The translations under genes were made by a program, and so were the position numbers. A stretch of 64,000 bases of DNA from Armigeres subalbatus (lineage: Eukaryota; Arthropoda; Insecta; Diptera; Culicidae), in NCBI RefSeq assembly GCF_024139115.2, contig NC_085140.1, positions 293,909,293-293,973,292 on the forward strand. Direction: 5' to 3'. Shown here in pieces: positions 41,307 through 51,687 of this stretch. The notes beneath the pieces were generated by a model that did not search any database, was not told the DNA's origin, and worked only from the letters and a program-made list of their open reading frames with translations. Positions within the stretch are counted from its first letter, which is position 1. Each line of letters starts with the position of its first letter.

Positions 41307-41406
41307 GATACACATAGTTAAGTTTGCCATTTTGAAGTGTTTTTATGAAATATTGCGAAAATTTAAGGTGTTACACCTTAAAATGGCAAACCTAACTATG
41401 TGTATC
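41307..41406. repeat. 100-bp hairpin with 27-bp arms
   Basis: Arms 41307-41333 and 41380-41406 (GATACACATAGTTA and onward) pair with one mismatch. The loop contains a second dyad, TTAAGGTGT/ACACCTTAA. It has the size of a precursor-miRNA hairpin but could be a tiny MITE; no flanking duplication is clear. Confidence 0.6.
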
Positions 41407-41878
41407 AAAAGTGCTGCAAAGTGTCACCGTTCAAGTCACGCAAAGCGTGACAATAAAAAAATCCAGGTCATGTATCAAGTACTCAATTGTGATGCTCAAT
41501 GTGGATCTCACATGCTTGGTGTAACGATCACCATGAAAGTGACATTTTAGCAACTAGCGCTTGGTCACTCACCATGTCTTCACTTCTTCTGCCTGTGATC
41601 ACCAGCATGAATGATAGGAAAACTTTCCTGATGTTGTGGTTGTCATATCCGTGCCATCTTGACTATCGTGATGATCACTTGACCTATGCGGTGTTTGGTT
41701 CGAAATCAACGCTCGTCAGCAATGGAATAATCCAGTTAGCGGAAATTAATGGATTTTTGCTGTAATAAAAATGCATGAAGCCAAAATAGAACTTTTGGGA
41801 ACATCTAAGTGTTCTTATTGTTTATGTTGACTTTTTGTGCAATATTTTAAGAGGTGCTGTAAAAAGAATAGTACATAC
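41407..41878. other. Unremarkable sequence
   Basis: Two short frames (41332-41550 and 41499-41765) have no recognisable domain. No repeats seen. Confidence 0.3.
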
Positions 41879-41879
41879 A

Positions 41880-42890
41880 TAGTTTTTCCTAATTTGATCC
41901 AGACTATCTTTTGAAAAAGGCCAATTTTTTATTGATTTTTTCAAATGGATACAATCAAAAAACGACGCAACCTACAAAAAAATGTTGTATGGGTGACTAA
42001 TTCAAAATCAGTCAAAGTTTTTAATAAAGATATCGGAAACAATTCAAATTGAGCCCTACACTGAAATAAATCAGTTTTAAAAATTAAAACTCGATTTGTG
42101 AAAAAACGCTTTTTTTGATTTGTATGAAATTGTGTCTCAAGATAGGTGATTATGTTCCCTACCAACCGTCCATACATCGCGAGCTTGACACTTTTAACCC
42201 TTAAATGCGCAATGTTGTTTTAAAACAACAAACCGAAAATACGTTCAATGTTAATTATTTCAATGGTTATTTACGTTAAAAATATTTCCGACGATTTCTA
42301 AAAAAATCGCCTTGCGCCTTTAAGGGTTAGAGAAAAAAGTTTTTCTAACAAAAAAATTTTCTTGTCGGAATTGATTTTTTTTTTCAGTGTCAAGGAGTGT
42401 CAGTGGATTTAACATATACATTATACATACATACATACATATATATTAAAATATTCATGTAGAATCAAGCAGAGTACAATATTTAGGTCGTTACTAATCG
42501 CAACGGATAAAAATACACTGAAAATAACTTCGACAAGAAAAAGTTTTTGTTAGAAAAACTTTTTTTCCTTCAAAGTGCCCAGCTTGCGATGTATGGATGG
42601 TTGGTAGGGAACATAATCACCTATCTTGTGGCACAATTTCATTCAAATTAAAAAGGGCGTTTTTTTGCAAATCGAGTTTAAATTTTTAAAACTGATTTTT
42701 TTCAGTGTGGCGCTCAATTTGAATTGTTTCCTATATCTTTATTAGAAACTTTGTCTGATTTTGCGATAGTCACCCATATAACATGTTTTTGTAGGATGCG
42801 TCGTTTTTTTATTTTATCCATTTGAAAAAATCAATAAAAAAATTTGGCCTTTTTCAAAAGATAGTCTGGATCAAATTTGTAAAAACTTAG
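41880..42890. mobile_element. 1-kb fold-back element
   Basis: The left arm (41880-42396) and right arm (about 42512-42890) are inverted copies over some 375 bp, with moderate divergence. Matching landmarks are GATCCAGACTATCTTTTGAA, TGATTATGTTCCCTACCAAC and the TTTTTTTCAGTGT ends of each arm. The middle (42397-42511) includes an ATAC microsatellite. The left arm is longer only because a MITE inserted into it (42197-42327). No coding sequence. Flanking duplication not identified. Confidence 0.75.
42197..42327. mobile_element. 131-bp MITE nested in the fold-back arm
   Basis: The ends ACCCTTAAATGCGCAA and (inward from the right) ACCCTTAAAGGCGCAA are inverted, with TA on both sides (42195-42196 and 42328-42329). 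It is absent from the corresponding position of the right arm. Confidence 0.75.
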
Positions 42891-42893
42891 TTA

Positions 42894-43058
42894 GGGAAGA
42901 TCCATAAAGTACGTCACGCAAAAATCGGCGATTTTTGACCCGCCTCCCCTCTTCGTCACACTTTTTTATTAAACCTCTAAAATTTTTGTATGAGTCGTCA
43001 CGCTGCTCGGAAACTCCCCCCTCCCCCTAAGAGCGTGACGTACTTTGTGGATGACCCC
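42894..43058. mobile_element. MITE with GTACGTCACGC ends (TTA duplication)
   Basis: The inverted ends are GGGAAGATCCATAAAGTACG (left) and GGGGTCATCCACAAAGTACG (inward from the right), both followed by TCACGC. TTA flanks both (42891-42893 and 43059-43061), as in PIF/Harbinger-type elements. The interior is 110 bp with no coding sequence. Confidence 0.75.
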
Positions 43059-43061
43059 TTA

Positions 43062-43183
43062 GAGCCATTCACAAATACGGCCCATACAAATTTCAGAACC
43101 CTTCCATACAAAATACGTTACGAGAGGGTGGGTGGGGGCTGAAAATGGTCCATTTTAGCGTTATGTAATTTGTGAATGAACCC
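43062..43183. mobile_element. MITE with CATTCACAAAT ends, sharing a TTA with its neighbour
   Basis: The inverted ends are GAGCCATTCACAAAT and, inward from the right, GGGTTCATTCACAAAT. TTA flanks it at 43059-43061 (shared with the preceding MITE) and 43184-43186. It has no coding sequence. Confidence 0.7.
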
Positions 43184-43220
43184 TTAATTTAACCCTTAAT
43201 TTAACTATAATAGTAAACGA

Positions 43221-43295
43221 CTGACGTCGTTTTTAATTTTAAATCGGACAAATCAATAATTGATTTGTCCGATTTAAAATTAAAAACGACGTCAG
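43221..43295. repeat. Perfect 75-bp palindrome
   Basis: The 37-bp arms (43221-43257 and 43259-43295) are perfectly complementary around a single A at 43258. The outer ends are CTGACGTCGT and ACGACGTCAG. It is AT-rich in the centre. No flanking duplication is evident. Confidence 0.85.
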
Positions 43296-43299
43296 TCCA

Positions 43300-43810
43300 A
43301 TCAAACGACAACAAAATCAATCAATAACGGTGCTCACCTGCACTTTTGACAGCTGACCGACCTGATGCTGTTTATGGCTCTCAGCTTGTGGTTGTCAATC
43401 TGGGTGTCACGCTTACCTAAGGTACTCACGTGTCAGCTTCTACATGTCACGATGCGCTTGCAGTGATTGTCAGTAAAGAACAGTGTGTTAAGTAGTGTAT
43501 TTTTTTTATAAATTTAGATATTTCAACAACATCCTGCACCAAGTTTCTAACAAATTTTGTAATAAAAATTTAGGATAACATAATAACATATGTTGATATA
43601 ATTTTTATAAGACCTTCTAGTCGGGGTATTAGAAGATGCAACAGCAACACCAAGGAGAACGGAATGACATTAAAAAACGTTTGCTCAAATTAATTATTTA
43701 TATCATTTGCTTATGATGATACTCCTGAACTATATTTTCGACCAACTATCCAACTCCTTGACATCTATGAGGACGTCGGTGAGTCACTGACCTCTTATTA
43801 AGAAGATGTT
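43300..43810. other. AT-rich sequence, nothing recognised
   Basis: No gene, tandem repeat or inverted repeat seen. Confidence 0.35.
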
Positions 43811-43811
43811 C

Positions 43812-44095
43812 GGTACATTCAAAGTTAATTGCCTATATGCCGGGTATTAAGCCACCCGGAGTGGAAATTAATTACTATGTCTGAAACTTGATTATGCATA
43901 TGTACAACATGTGATAGATTTAGTTCGGAAAAGGTATTGGAGGGTAACCGCCCCTTCGGTGGGCTTAGTAGGGAAAGCACCTGTCATGCGAACTGGGGTC
44001 GTGGGATCAAACCCCACCGAAGGGGCGGTTACCCTCCAATACCTTTTCCGAACTAAATCTATCACATGTTGTACATATGCATAATCAAGTTTCAG
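43812..44095. repeat. SINE copy folded into a perfect 83-bp-arm palindrome
   Basis: The region 43812-43963 aligns with the SINE at 987-1140. From 43881 to 43963 the sequence is repeated perfectly in inverted form at 44013-44095. The 49-bp centre plus the inner arm ends form a tRNA-like core: CTTAGTAGGG as A-box relic, GGGATCAAACCCC as B box, and an acceptor-like stem CCTTCGGTGGG/CCCACCGAAGG. The other copies carry the flank on one side only. Confidence 0.8.
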
Positions 44096-44339
44096 AAGAA
44101 GATGTTGTCAAATCATCATTTCCTTCCCTTTCATAGTAAAGGATAAGATGGGCTTGGGCAGCAAATGGTAGCTTTCATGATTTATCATTTTGGATTTCAA
44201 TTGTGTTGCTATCAATTCCCAAATAGTAACCCATAAGCAGTTGAAGTAGGAAATGTTAAAGAATCATGACAGCTATCAATATGCATTCTACGAAATACTC
44301 AGTTACAACGCAAATTCATAAAAACTGTTGATGCAACTC
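44096..44339. other. Unremarkable sequence
   Basis: No gene or repeat seen. Confidence 0.35.
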
Positions 44340-44700
44340 TCAATTTAAGCGTAGTTTACATCCCCCTCTACGATGCAATCCTGGTCAGAAGGCTCCTCGA
44401 TGCACGATGGGTGGTTTCACAATAAGGACCAAGGGACGTGGGTAATTTTAACTTGAGCACAATCACTTGGCGGCGCCATGCGTTTGGGATTCTCTTTTCG
44501 ATTGCTTCAAATGACTCGATGGGTCAGACGTTTCGTGTTCTACATAACGCGTATAGAACAGTAGGATTGAAACCGTTGAATGCAGTTGAAAACGAAAGCG
44601 ATCGGATACTTGACCTATGCTTCGTTAGCGACGAGGTTCTATTTCCGCTCGTTGTCGACAATATCATCCGTCTACCGGCTACAAAGTCGGAAATTTTTCA
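44340..44700 (+). pseudogene. Non-LTR endonuclease fragment
   Basis: Plus-strand frames read VVYIP near 44353, then GNFNLSTITWRRH from 44438 and NAVENESDRILDLCFVSDEV near 44580. GDFNLP.I.W and ...NENGR.LDLCFVS are patterns of the apurinic-type endonuclease of LINEs; here D of GDFN is N. A TAA interrupts the first part. The fragment stops where the decayed minisatellite starts (44705), so rearrangement or 3' deletion is likely. The clade is not resolved. Confidence 0.55.
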
Positions 44701-44704
44701 GCAT

Positions 44705-45745
44705 TTTCAAAAGGCGCTTCTTAGCCCCTTGAGAGGTCTCTTGGAAGGAGGCCTCCAAGCATTTTGAAAGGAGGCTTCCAAGGCTCTTCAAAGGAAGCTT
44801 TTACGCCTCCTGAAAGGAAGCTTTCGGGCCTCTTGAATGGATGCTTCCGAGCCTCTTGAGAGGAGGCTTCCGAGCATCTTGAAAGGAGGCCTCCAAGCCT
44901 CTTGAAAGGAAGCTTCCAAGCCTATTGAATGGATGCTTCCAAGCATTTAGAAAGGAGGCTTTAAAGGTTCTTGCATGGAAGCACGTCTCTTCCGAGCCTC
45001 CTGAAAGGTGGCTTTCGGGTCTCTTAGATGAACGTTTCCGAGCCTTTTAAAAGGAGGCTACTGAGCCTCTTGAAAGGAGGTTTCCGAGCTTTTAAGGCTT
45101 TTAAGCCTTTTGAAGGGAAGCTCGGAAGCCTGTTAAAACGAGCATTCTGAGCATTTTTAAAGGACGCTTCTGATCCTCTTCAGAGGGTGCTTTCATTCCT
45201 TTGAATGAATACTTCCGAGCCTGTTGAAAGAAGGCTTCCAAGCCTCTTGGAAAAAAGGGTGCCAAGCCTCTTAAAAGGAGGCTTCTAAATCTATTGAAAG
45301 GAGGCTTCCCAACCTCTTGAGAGGAGCCTCTTGAAAGGGGACTTTCAAGCTTTCAAGCTTTTGAAAGGAGAATTCCAAGATTCTTAAAAGGAAGCTTACA
45401 AGCCTTTTGAAAGAAGTGTTCCAAGGGTCTTAAAAGAAAACTTCCGAGCCTCTGGAATGGATACTTCCGAGCCTCTAGAAAGGAGCCTTCCAAGCCTTTC
45501 GAAAGGAGACTTCTGAGCATCTTGAAAGGAGGCCTCTAACCCTAGCAACATTTTGGTTTTATAGAAAGGGAGGCTTCTGAGCATTTTTGAAGGACGCTTC
45601 TGAACCTCTTGAGATGCGGCTTCCTAGCCTCTTGGAAGGAGGCTTCCGAGCCACATAAAGGTTGCTTCCAAGCCTCTAGAAAGGAGGCTTCCTAGCTTTT
45701 GAAAAAAAGCTTCTGAGCCTCTTGAAACGAGGCTTCAGAGACATC
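44705..45745. repeat. Decayed 23-bp minisatellite, opposite strand
   Basis: Units such as TTGAAAGGAGGCTTCCGAGC plus CTC are the reverse complement of the 6-14 kb unit. They recur about every 22-40 bp with many substitutions and indels (AAGGAAGCTTT, GGATGCTTCC). It is the same repeat family, in inverted orientation and far older or not homogenised. Confidence 0.8.
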
Positions 45746-45949
45746 GACGTTTTATCCTTTCGATGTTTTGTCCCACAAACTTTCACACACTATGGTGGTT
45801 GTTGTGTTCACGTTTAAATAGGCTTTGATATACCATTCGCTTTGCATATTATGTACAATACCAAGTTTTGGAATAAAAAATTACACACTTCTCAAAAATT
45901 TGTCAATATTTTTTCATAGGAATTGTAATAAATCCGCCAAAAAGCATTT

Positions 45950-46021
45950 TTGTTCGAGGTACCCCCTGATGTCAGCAAAGGAACCCCCAGGGGTACATGT
46001 ACCCCAGGTTGAGAACCCCTG
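45950..46021. mobile_element. Solo hAT-type transposon end
   Basis: Read from the right, the end is CAGGGGTTCTCAACCTGGGG followed by TACATGTACCCC, the classic form of many hAT termini. No partner end or 8-bp duplication was found upstream, so only a relic remains. Confidence 0.55.
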
Positions 46022-46049
46022 GTCTAGACGATCGACGTCGCTAACCTCC

Positions 46050-46545
46050 CGGCCACGAAGTTCATTTCATGTCAAAATTCCGAAAGCAATACCGAGGAAA
46101 CTCCAAACAATTTTCTGTGAAAATTTCAAAAAGTTTCCCGTGGAAATTCCACAGAATCTACCTTGAAATTTTGATAAATTTTCACAGAAATTCCAAATAT
46201 TTTCTCTTGCAAAATTTGAAAAATTATCAATGGATAAACAAAACCTTGCAATTGAATTTCCGGTAAAGATTGAAAATAAATTCAAAGCATATCCCGTAAA
46301 GATTGCCAAATGACGGAGAAGGGTCGTTTGGCCAAAAATTTCGTCCGGGGCATACGGCCGAAATAGTTCTTCGGCTAAACTGGTCATGTGCCCGAAAATG
46401 CCGTTTTGCCGAAATGATCGCTTGGGATAAAGGGCGATTTGGCGGAAAACTGTAATTTGACCGACGTACATTTTCGGCCAAATAAAATTCGGCTAGATGA
46501 CTTTTGGCTTAACGTGTTATTCGACCAAGTGACATTCGGTCAAGG
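46050..46545. repeat. Two degenerate minisatellite patches
   Basis: 46070-46270 contains diverged GGAAATTCC/AATTTTC units like those at 32.6-33.8 kb. 46315-46545 has imperfect units around GGCCGAAAT, TTTGGCC and GGCTAA (period about 20-25 bp). A shorter piece of the second type is at 15820-15850. Confidence 0.55.
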
Positions 46546-46546
46546 A

Positions 46547-46790
46547 TTGCCAATCCGGAGCTGGCGAGTTCGGTTCTTGGTCCGATCTAGGATGTTTTCG
46601 GGTTGGAAACTTTCTCGACATCCTGGGCATAGTGTATCCATTGTATTTGCTACACAAGATACATACCCATGCAATGGCGGGCTTTCAATTAATAACTGAG
46701 GAAATGCTAATACAATACTAAGTAGAAAGGACTAAGTGAAGCAGGTCAAGTTCCAGTTGAAATGTAGAGCAATAGAAGAAGTTAAGAATT
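46547..46790 (+). repeat. SINE, 5'-truncated
   Basis: It starts within the tRNA-like head (GGATTGCCAATCC, then GAGTTCGGTTCTTGGTCC). It continues through a body shared with the split SINE at 16931-18852 and ends in a GAAGAAG-like tail. It provides the uninterrupted reference for the insertion at 16953-18699. Confidence 0.65.
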
Positions 46791-47123
46791 ATGAATATTC
46801 TCCTCCTGATTGAAGCTTCAGAAGAGACTTAATCCCCTTTTCCCATTTCCGATGCATCACGGCCAAAAACAAGGAAATTGGCAGGCTTTTTGAGAAACAA
46901 TAAATTAAACCTTACAGCTATACAATAGTCTGTGACTTGATGTTGTAATTGATACGCTATCGATTTTTTTTGGAAAATTGCAAAAATCTAAGTGAGAATT
47001 GATGCTTCTCCATGAACTTAAATTGTTAAAAGTAGTTTTTGTTTTTTTTAAGTATTTTTCCTCCAAAATAGGTAGAGTTTTCAACTTCCTGTACGTATTA
47101 ATGAACGAGGTTGGAATTCGATA
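46791..47123. other. AT-rich sequence, nothing recognised
   Basis: No gene or repeat was seen. Confidence 0.35.
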
Positions 47124-47131
47124 GTATAGAC

Positions 47132-47873
47132 CAGAGCTTCCCAAACCTTTGAGTATGCGACCCACCTAGCAAAATTATATATGTCTCGCGACCCACCTAT
47201 GAAAAAATGCATTTTACCAAGTAGTATTAAGCATTGATTGAATCAGAATCTCATCTGGGGCCCTCCTTAGCCGTGCGGTAAGACGCGCGGCTACAAAGCA
47301 AGACCATGCTGAGGGTGGCTGGGTTCGATTCCCGGTGCCGGTCTAGGCAATTTTCGGATTGGAAATTGTCTCGACTTCCCTGGACATAAAAATATCATCG
47401 TGTTAGCCTCATGATATACAAATGCAAAAATGGTAACCTGGCTTAGAAACCTCGCAGTTAATAACTTTGGAAGTGCTTAATGAACACTAAGCTGCGATGC
47501 GGCTCTATCCCAGTGTGGGGATGTAATGCCAATAAGAAGAAGAAGATGTCATCTGTTTCGGCTTCTTCCACAAAAAAAATATTCACGTTACCTTACATGT
47601 ACAAATGCAAAACATGACGAACATGGTATTGTTTGTCAAAATGCTAGCATTTTTATTTCACTTCATTAAGGGGACAGGCATAAATGTTTAAATAAAATAG
47701 CGTGGTGATGGATATTTAAAATAAAATGCGGTTTGAACTTGAAAAAATGTTCCTGAAAAAAATGATCGAAAAGTTCAGCATTCGAGCTGCAATTAATATT
47801 TGTTCTGCGCGACCCACCAACAATCCGCTCGCGACCCCCCTGGGGGTCGGGACCCACAGTTTGGGAAACCATG
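47132..47873. mobile_element. hAT-type MITE with 8-bp duplication
   Basis: The ends CAGAGCTTCCCAAACC and (inward from the right) CATGGTTTCCCAAACT are inverted. The perfect 8-bp GTATAGAC flanks both (47124-47131 and 47874-47881). GCGACCCACC is repeated near both ends. Without the nested SINE the element is about 450 bp, with no transposase. Confidence 0.8.
47258..47548 (+). repeat. Full-length Feilai-type SINE
   Basis: The tRNA-like head has a TTAGCCGTGCGG A-box region and GGTTCGATTCC as a canonical B box. The body follows (GGATTGGAAATTGTCTCGAC, then TTCCCTGGACAT). The tail carries CGCAGTTAATAACTTTGGAA and ends in AAGAAGAAGAAG. TCATCTG is duplicated at 47251-47257 and 47549-47555. It sits inside the hAT-type MITE and is therefore younger. 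Confidence 0.85.
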
Positions 47874-47881
47874 GTATAGAC

Positions 47882-48950
47882 ATTTTAAAATTTGGGAAGA
47901 CTTTATCCCCTTTTTATGATATCTACTCAATAACTACATGTTCGAGCCAACCATTCATTTTTTCAATTCTACAAATCTGGATAACCAATACTGAGAACCT
48001 TTTTTTAATTTTTTCTCTAAACTTTTGTATAATTAACTGATACCTGTGCCTATATTAAATTAACAACTTAAAATCAGCTTATTATTAATTATATTTTATT
48101 ATTATTAAGTACCAATATCAACCCAATGTGTCCAAACAAGCCCTTTGAGGCAAAGCAATTGATTGACAATAAAGTAATGACCAAATATGATGATCTGATT
48201 TTTTTTAAATGTAGGTATTTATTTCTTCATGTAGTTTCTTTGAAAAATAATTTTTTTTCGCATGTTGTGAGTTTTGGATGTTGTGCGAGTGTTTGAGTGT
48301 AATTCGAATAATTCGTAAATGCAAAGCAGCTTTTTTCTTCAACAGCATTTGCAAAGACTTGGGTTAGGACAGATCTTGGTTGTTGTAGAATGACTTACTT
48401 TCATCCACGATATAGCTATTACACCCCCGGAAATAATTATAAAGCATTCGCTGATTTTCATACAAAATGGTCATGCTTGAGAACCAAAATCTCGATTTCT
48501 AGCGATTAGATTGAGGACATTTTTGGCATCCCAGCCTATAAAATGACCTAAATTTTAAATTGATGATTGTCTGTTGTATGCATGTTTACTGAAAAGTCTC
48601 AAATCATCATCTGTGATAACCACCTACGCTTGACGCTAATCGCTGGAAGATCGTATCAATTACTGTTCACCCGCTCCGTTCCGTATTTATTTCGATTGTA
48701 AGCTTACAAGATTTCTTTTACGAAGTACAACGCGCCTCCATGCTCTGGTTTTTAGTACATGTACTGTACACAAGTAGTACAAAAATAATAAAATTTATAA
48801 TTACCGGGATTAGGAGAGGCTGACCAAGTTCATATTCTTCCTCTTCCATAATATCACAGCCTAATATGAAATTGGGAGGACTTATCCGGAACTTTCGTCT
48901 GACCTCATTTCTACCATCTAGTATCTACTACGCTTCAACCATATTGCTTC
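47882..48950. other. AT-rich sequence, no gene recognised
   Basis: Nothing structured was seen apart from A/T runs. Confidence 0.35.
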
Positions 48951-50223
48951 TCGTGTTGGCCTAAATAAGAACTAGACACTATCAAATACACCAATTGTAT
49001 CAAACCACGGCTCGGCGACTCATTAATCATTCTCGAGGTCGATCGTTCCCGGGCGTCGTCGTCAGTCCCGCACACCTACCATTCCACTCTGCTGGAAAGC
49101 TTCCTTCCCCCCTTTCAACCGCTTCGAATTCAGAATGCGTCAGTAAAAAAAGCGTCCTTCTGGCGTCATCACTGCTCTCACTAGCAGCGCCCGCCACCGT
49201 CAGTCAACAACAACAACAACAACCATCACAGAGCCCCGCTACAGGACTGCAGTTCAAAGCTAGATTGATTGCCATAGCTAATGAATTCGGAACCGCGCGC
49301 CCTGTGTAAAATGGGCTCCGCTAGGCAGAGGTTGATTGTTGCAAACAACAAGGATATTTGGGTGCGACCTGGCGTTGCTTGCTTCTGAAACATTCATCGG
49401 CGATTCGGCGGGGTATTTCAGGCGGCGGAAAAATGGCGCGGCGTGGTACCTATGCATTGTTATTTTTCGCTGAAAGTGGGTGGCTGGCTGGGTGATTTTG
49501 GTGCCGACGACGCCACCCTTGCCTTGTGCATGTGTTGGTGCAGCGTGTGTGGAACGGAGCACGCGCATTCGGAAGGGACATTTTGCGCGCCTACTTGCCA
49601 TTTCCACCCACTCGCTCACCATACCAAGTCTGAAGTCTGCCGAGTGCTGTGTTGTTGGATAGCGCTTTTGTCGTCCTGCTGATTGCCGTCTGGTCTGTAC
49701 TGATGATGGTAATGGTGGTGGTGATGGTGGTGGCGGATTCCATAAACTATCACAGCCCGTGTGTCTCGACATCAGCCGTTCGACTACAACCGCGCGCTTT
49801 TCCTTCCCTCGCTGAACTGGGGGAACCTTTACCGACTTTCCTCCGTCCGAATTGTGTGCGGTTTTGAAGCATTTCTTCCGAGGGTTTCCATGACGACCGA
49901 ATACGGCGCGCGCGGTGAGATGAGATTTTATCGATCGGTTTCGCCGGAGAAGGTTCGAATGTTTGAATTTTACTTCCCTGCTTGGCACAGCAACGCGGCG
50001 GCGAATATAGCGTGGGAATCAAAACCTAGAAACAGCCGCACAGATGTGATCCCTCGTATTCGGCGCTGCTACGGTTTGGCGGGAAAAGGCTGCCAGATGA
50101 GGGAAAACATATGCGAAAATTTTACGGATCGCCTGATGATGCTGCAAGGATATTTTTGGGGCTTTGTGCCCGATGACTAAACCAAATGGGTTCGGTTCAA
50201 TAACATTGGATTGGTTGGTTATG
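48951..50223. other. Unique GC-richer island
   Basis: This is the largest unique island. It contains (CAA)6 at about 49203-49222 and GGT-rich simple sequence at 49700-49735. Long frames on both strands (49278-49988 minus, 49761-50180 plus) overlap and show no domains. It could hold an untranslated exon or conserved noncoding DNA; I see no decisive signal. Confidence 0.35.
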
Positions 50224-50973
50224 CAATCACGCTATGTTTAAAGGCAACTATTATGCAAAGTGAATGCACCTCGGAGGTTAAGCCGTTAGGTCATAGTTTT
50301 TGACCTCTAGTTTAAGGATCTGTGTCGATTGAAATATTCCATCGGTGAAAATTTGACTTTTTACCATTTAAGAGGATATTTTTAATCTAAAAATCTTTCC
50401 TGATTTTTTTTAAATTTTTTGAAGCAAGTTATATAAAATCCAGGTACCACATTTTTTTCCTTACGCTTCAAGGAAAATTTTCGTATAAAAATAATTTTCA
50501 TATGATGAAAGTAGCAGAAGTTATACTAAAAATACTGTTGACACCGAACATATCTTTCATTTTTCGATAGCAAATTCTTGTGTAACTGCATAACTCACAC
50601 GAGTCTATTGAAACAAAAAACAGCAACCCTGCACCACTTGTTACCATAGAAACAGAATTTAACGCTGGACAGGTCAAGGAAGAAGCTGGATTATATTTCA
50701 ATTGTGTTCATAATCATCTTCTGGAAGGAGGAGACTATGACATTATTTTAGACAAAACCCCTTCTCCAGCGCTGAATTTGCTGGTGGGATTGCTCTACCT
50801 AAATTTTCGGCCCTGTAGCAAAAAAAAACATACAGACAAATCTGAAGTCTGGACATCAGAGGTCAACGCAACTCATCACGCTCAACTTGATTTCACTGGG
50901 TGTTACTGCCGAAGTCTTTTAGTTAAACGGGTGTTTTGAAAGGAAAATAATGCAATGGATATTATAAGGTATA

Positions 50974-51310
50974 GTGAGTCTACAACAAGTAGTTGATTGC
51001 TGTTTTAGTGTAACATTGTTGGACTTCTATTCGGACGCCATACGAGCTTTTTGTGACAGATCAACAGCAGCCGGGCTACCAATCATCGAAAAATTTCTTA
51101 TTTTGAAATTCCATGTTCTTGAATTGAGCGCATTACAGGGAGGCCTTACAAAGTATACGGAGCAAACCACGGAAGCCATCCACAGAAGTTTCTATACTAT
51201 TTAGCAAAACTACAAAATGCAGATAACCACGAACATTATGCAAGTAAACTGTTATCCACGGCGGTAGCATATAACAGTGGTCACATAATGCAGACGTAGA
51301 TTGAGGTCCA
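50974..51310 (+). pseudogene. Transposase-like relic (C-terminal-type segment)
   Basis: One frame reads KFHVLELSALQGGLTKYTEQ and TTEAIHRSFYTI. After a frameshift near 51200 another frame gives LAKLQNADNHEHYASKLLST and AVAYNSGHI. The order 'K.H.L...SEQ..EA.H..F' then 'Y...LL.AV..YNS.H' is a pattern I recall from the C-termini of transposase-like proteins frequent in insects. No DDE residues can be placed. Its position between long inverted repeats supports the reading. Confidence 0.4.
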
Positions 51311-51421
51311 ATCAAGTTTGAAACACAGAACATAAATACTACTTTGAACTAGCTCGTAGTTTTATTTGTTTGTTGATTTTAAATGTTAAAGAGTGATATT
51401 ATGTTCTTAAATTTAATAATA

Positions 51422-51687
51422 CTTCTTCTTATTGGCATTACATCAACCACTCTGACATATGCCGCCTCGGAGCTTAGTGTTCATTTAGTACTTCAATAGT
51501 TATTAACTGCGAGGTATCTAGTCCAAGTTACCATTTTCGCATTCGTATATCATGAGGCTACGATGATACTTTATGCCCACGGAAGCCGAGAATATTTCCT
51601 AGACAAGACCGGGAATCGAACCCTGCCACTTTTAGCATGGTCTTGCAGTGTAGGAGTGCATCTTACCGCACGGCTAAGGAAGGCTCC
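51422..51687 (-). repeat. Feilai-type SINE (minus strand)
   Basis: The reverse complement of the 47258-47548 SINE: the tail at the left (CTTCTTCTTATTGGCATTAC), the B box GGTTCGATTCC at about 51606-51617 on the minus strand, and the head ending TTAGCCGTGCGGTAAG near 51675. Inserted in the long-inverted-repeat element. Confidence 0.8.

Noticed and set aside
49278..49988. 236-codon minus-strand frame
   Set aside because: Proline/arginine-rich product typical of chance frames in GC-rich DNA; it includes simple sequence and has no recognisable motif.
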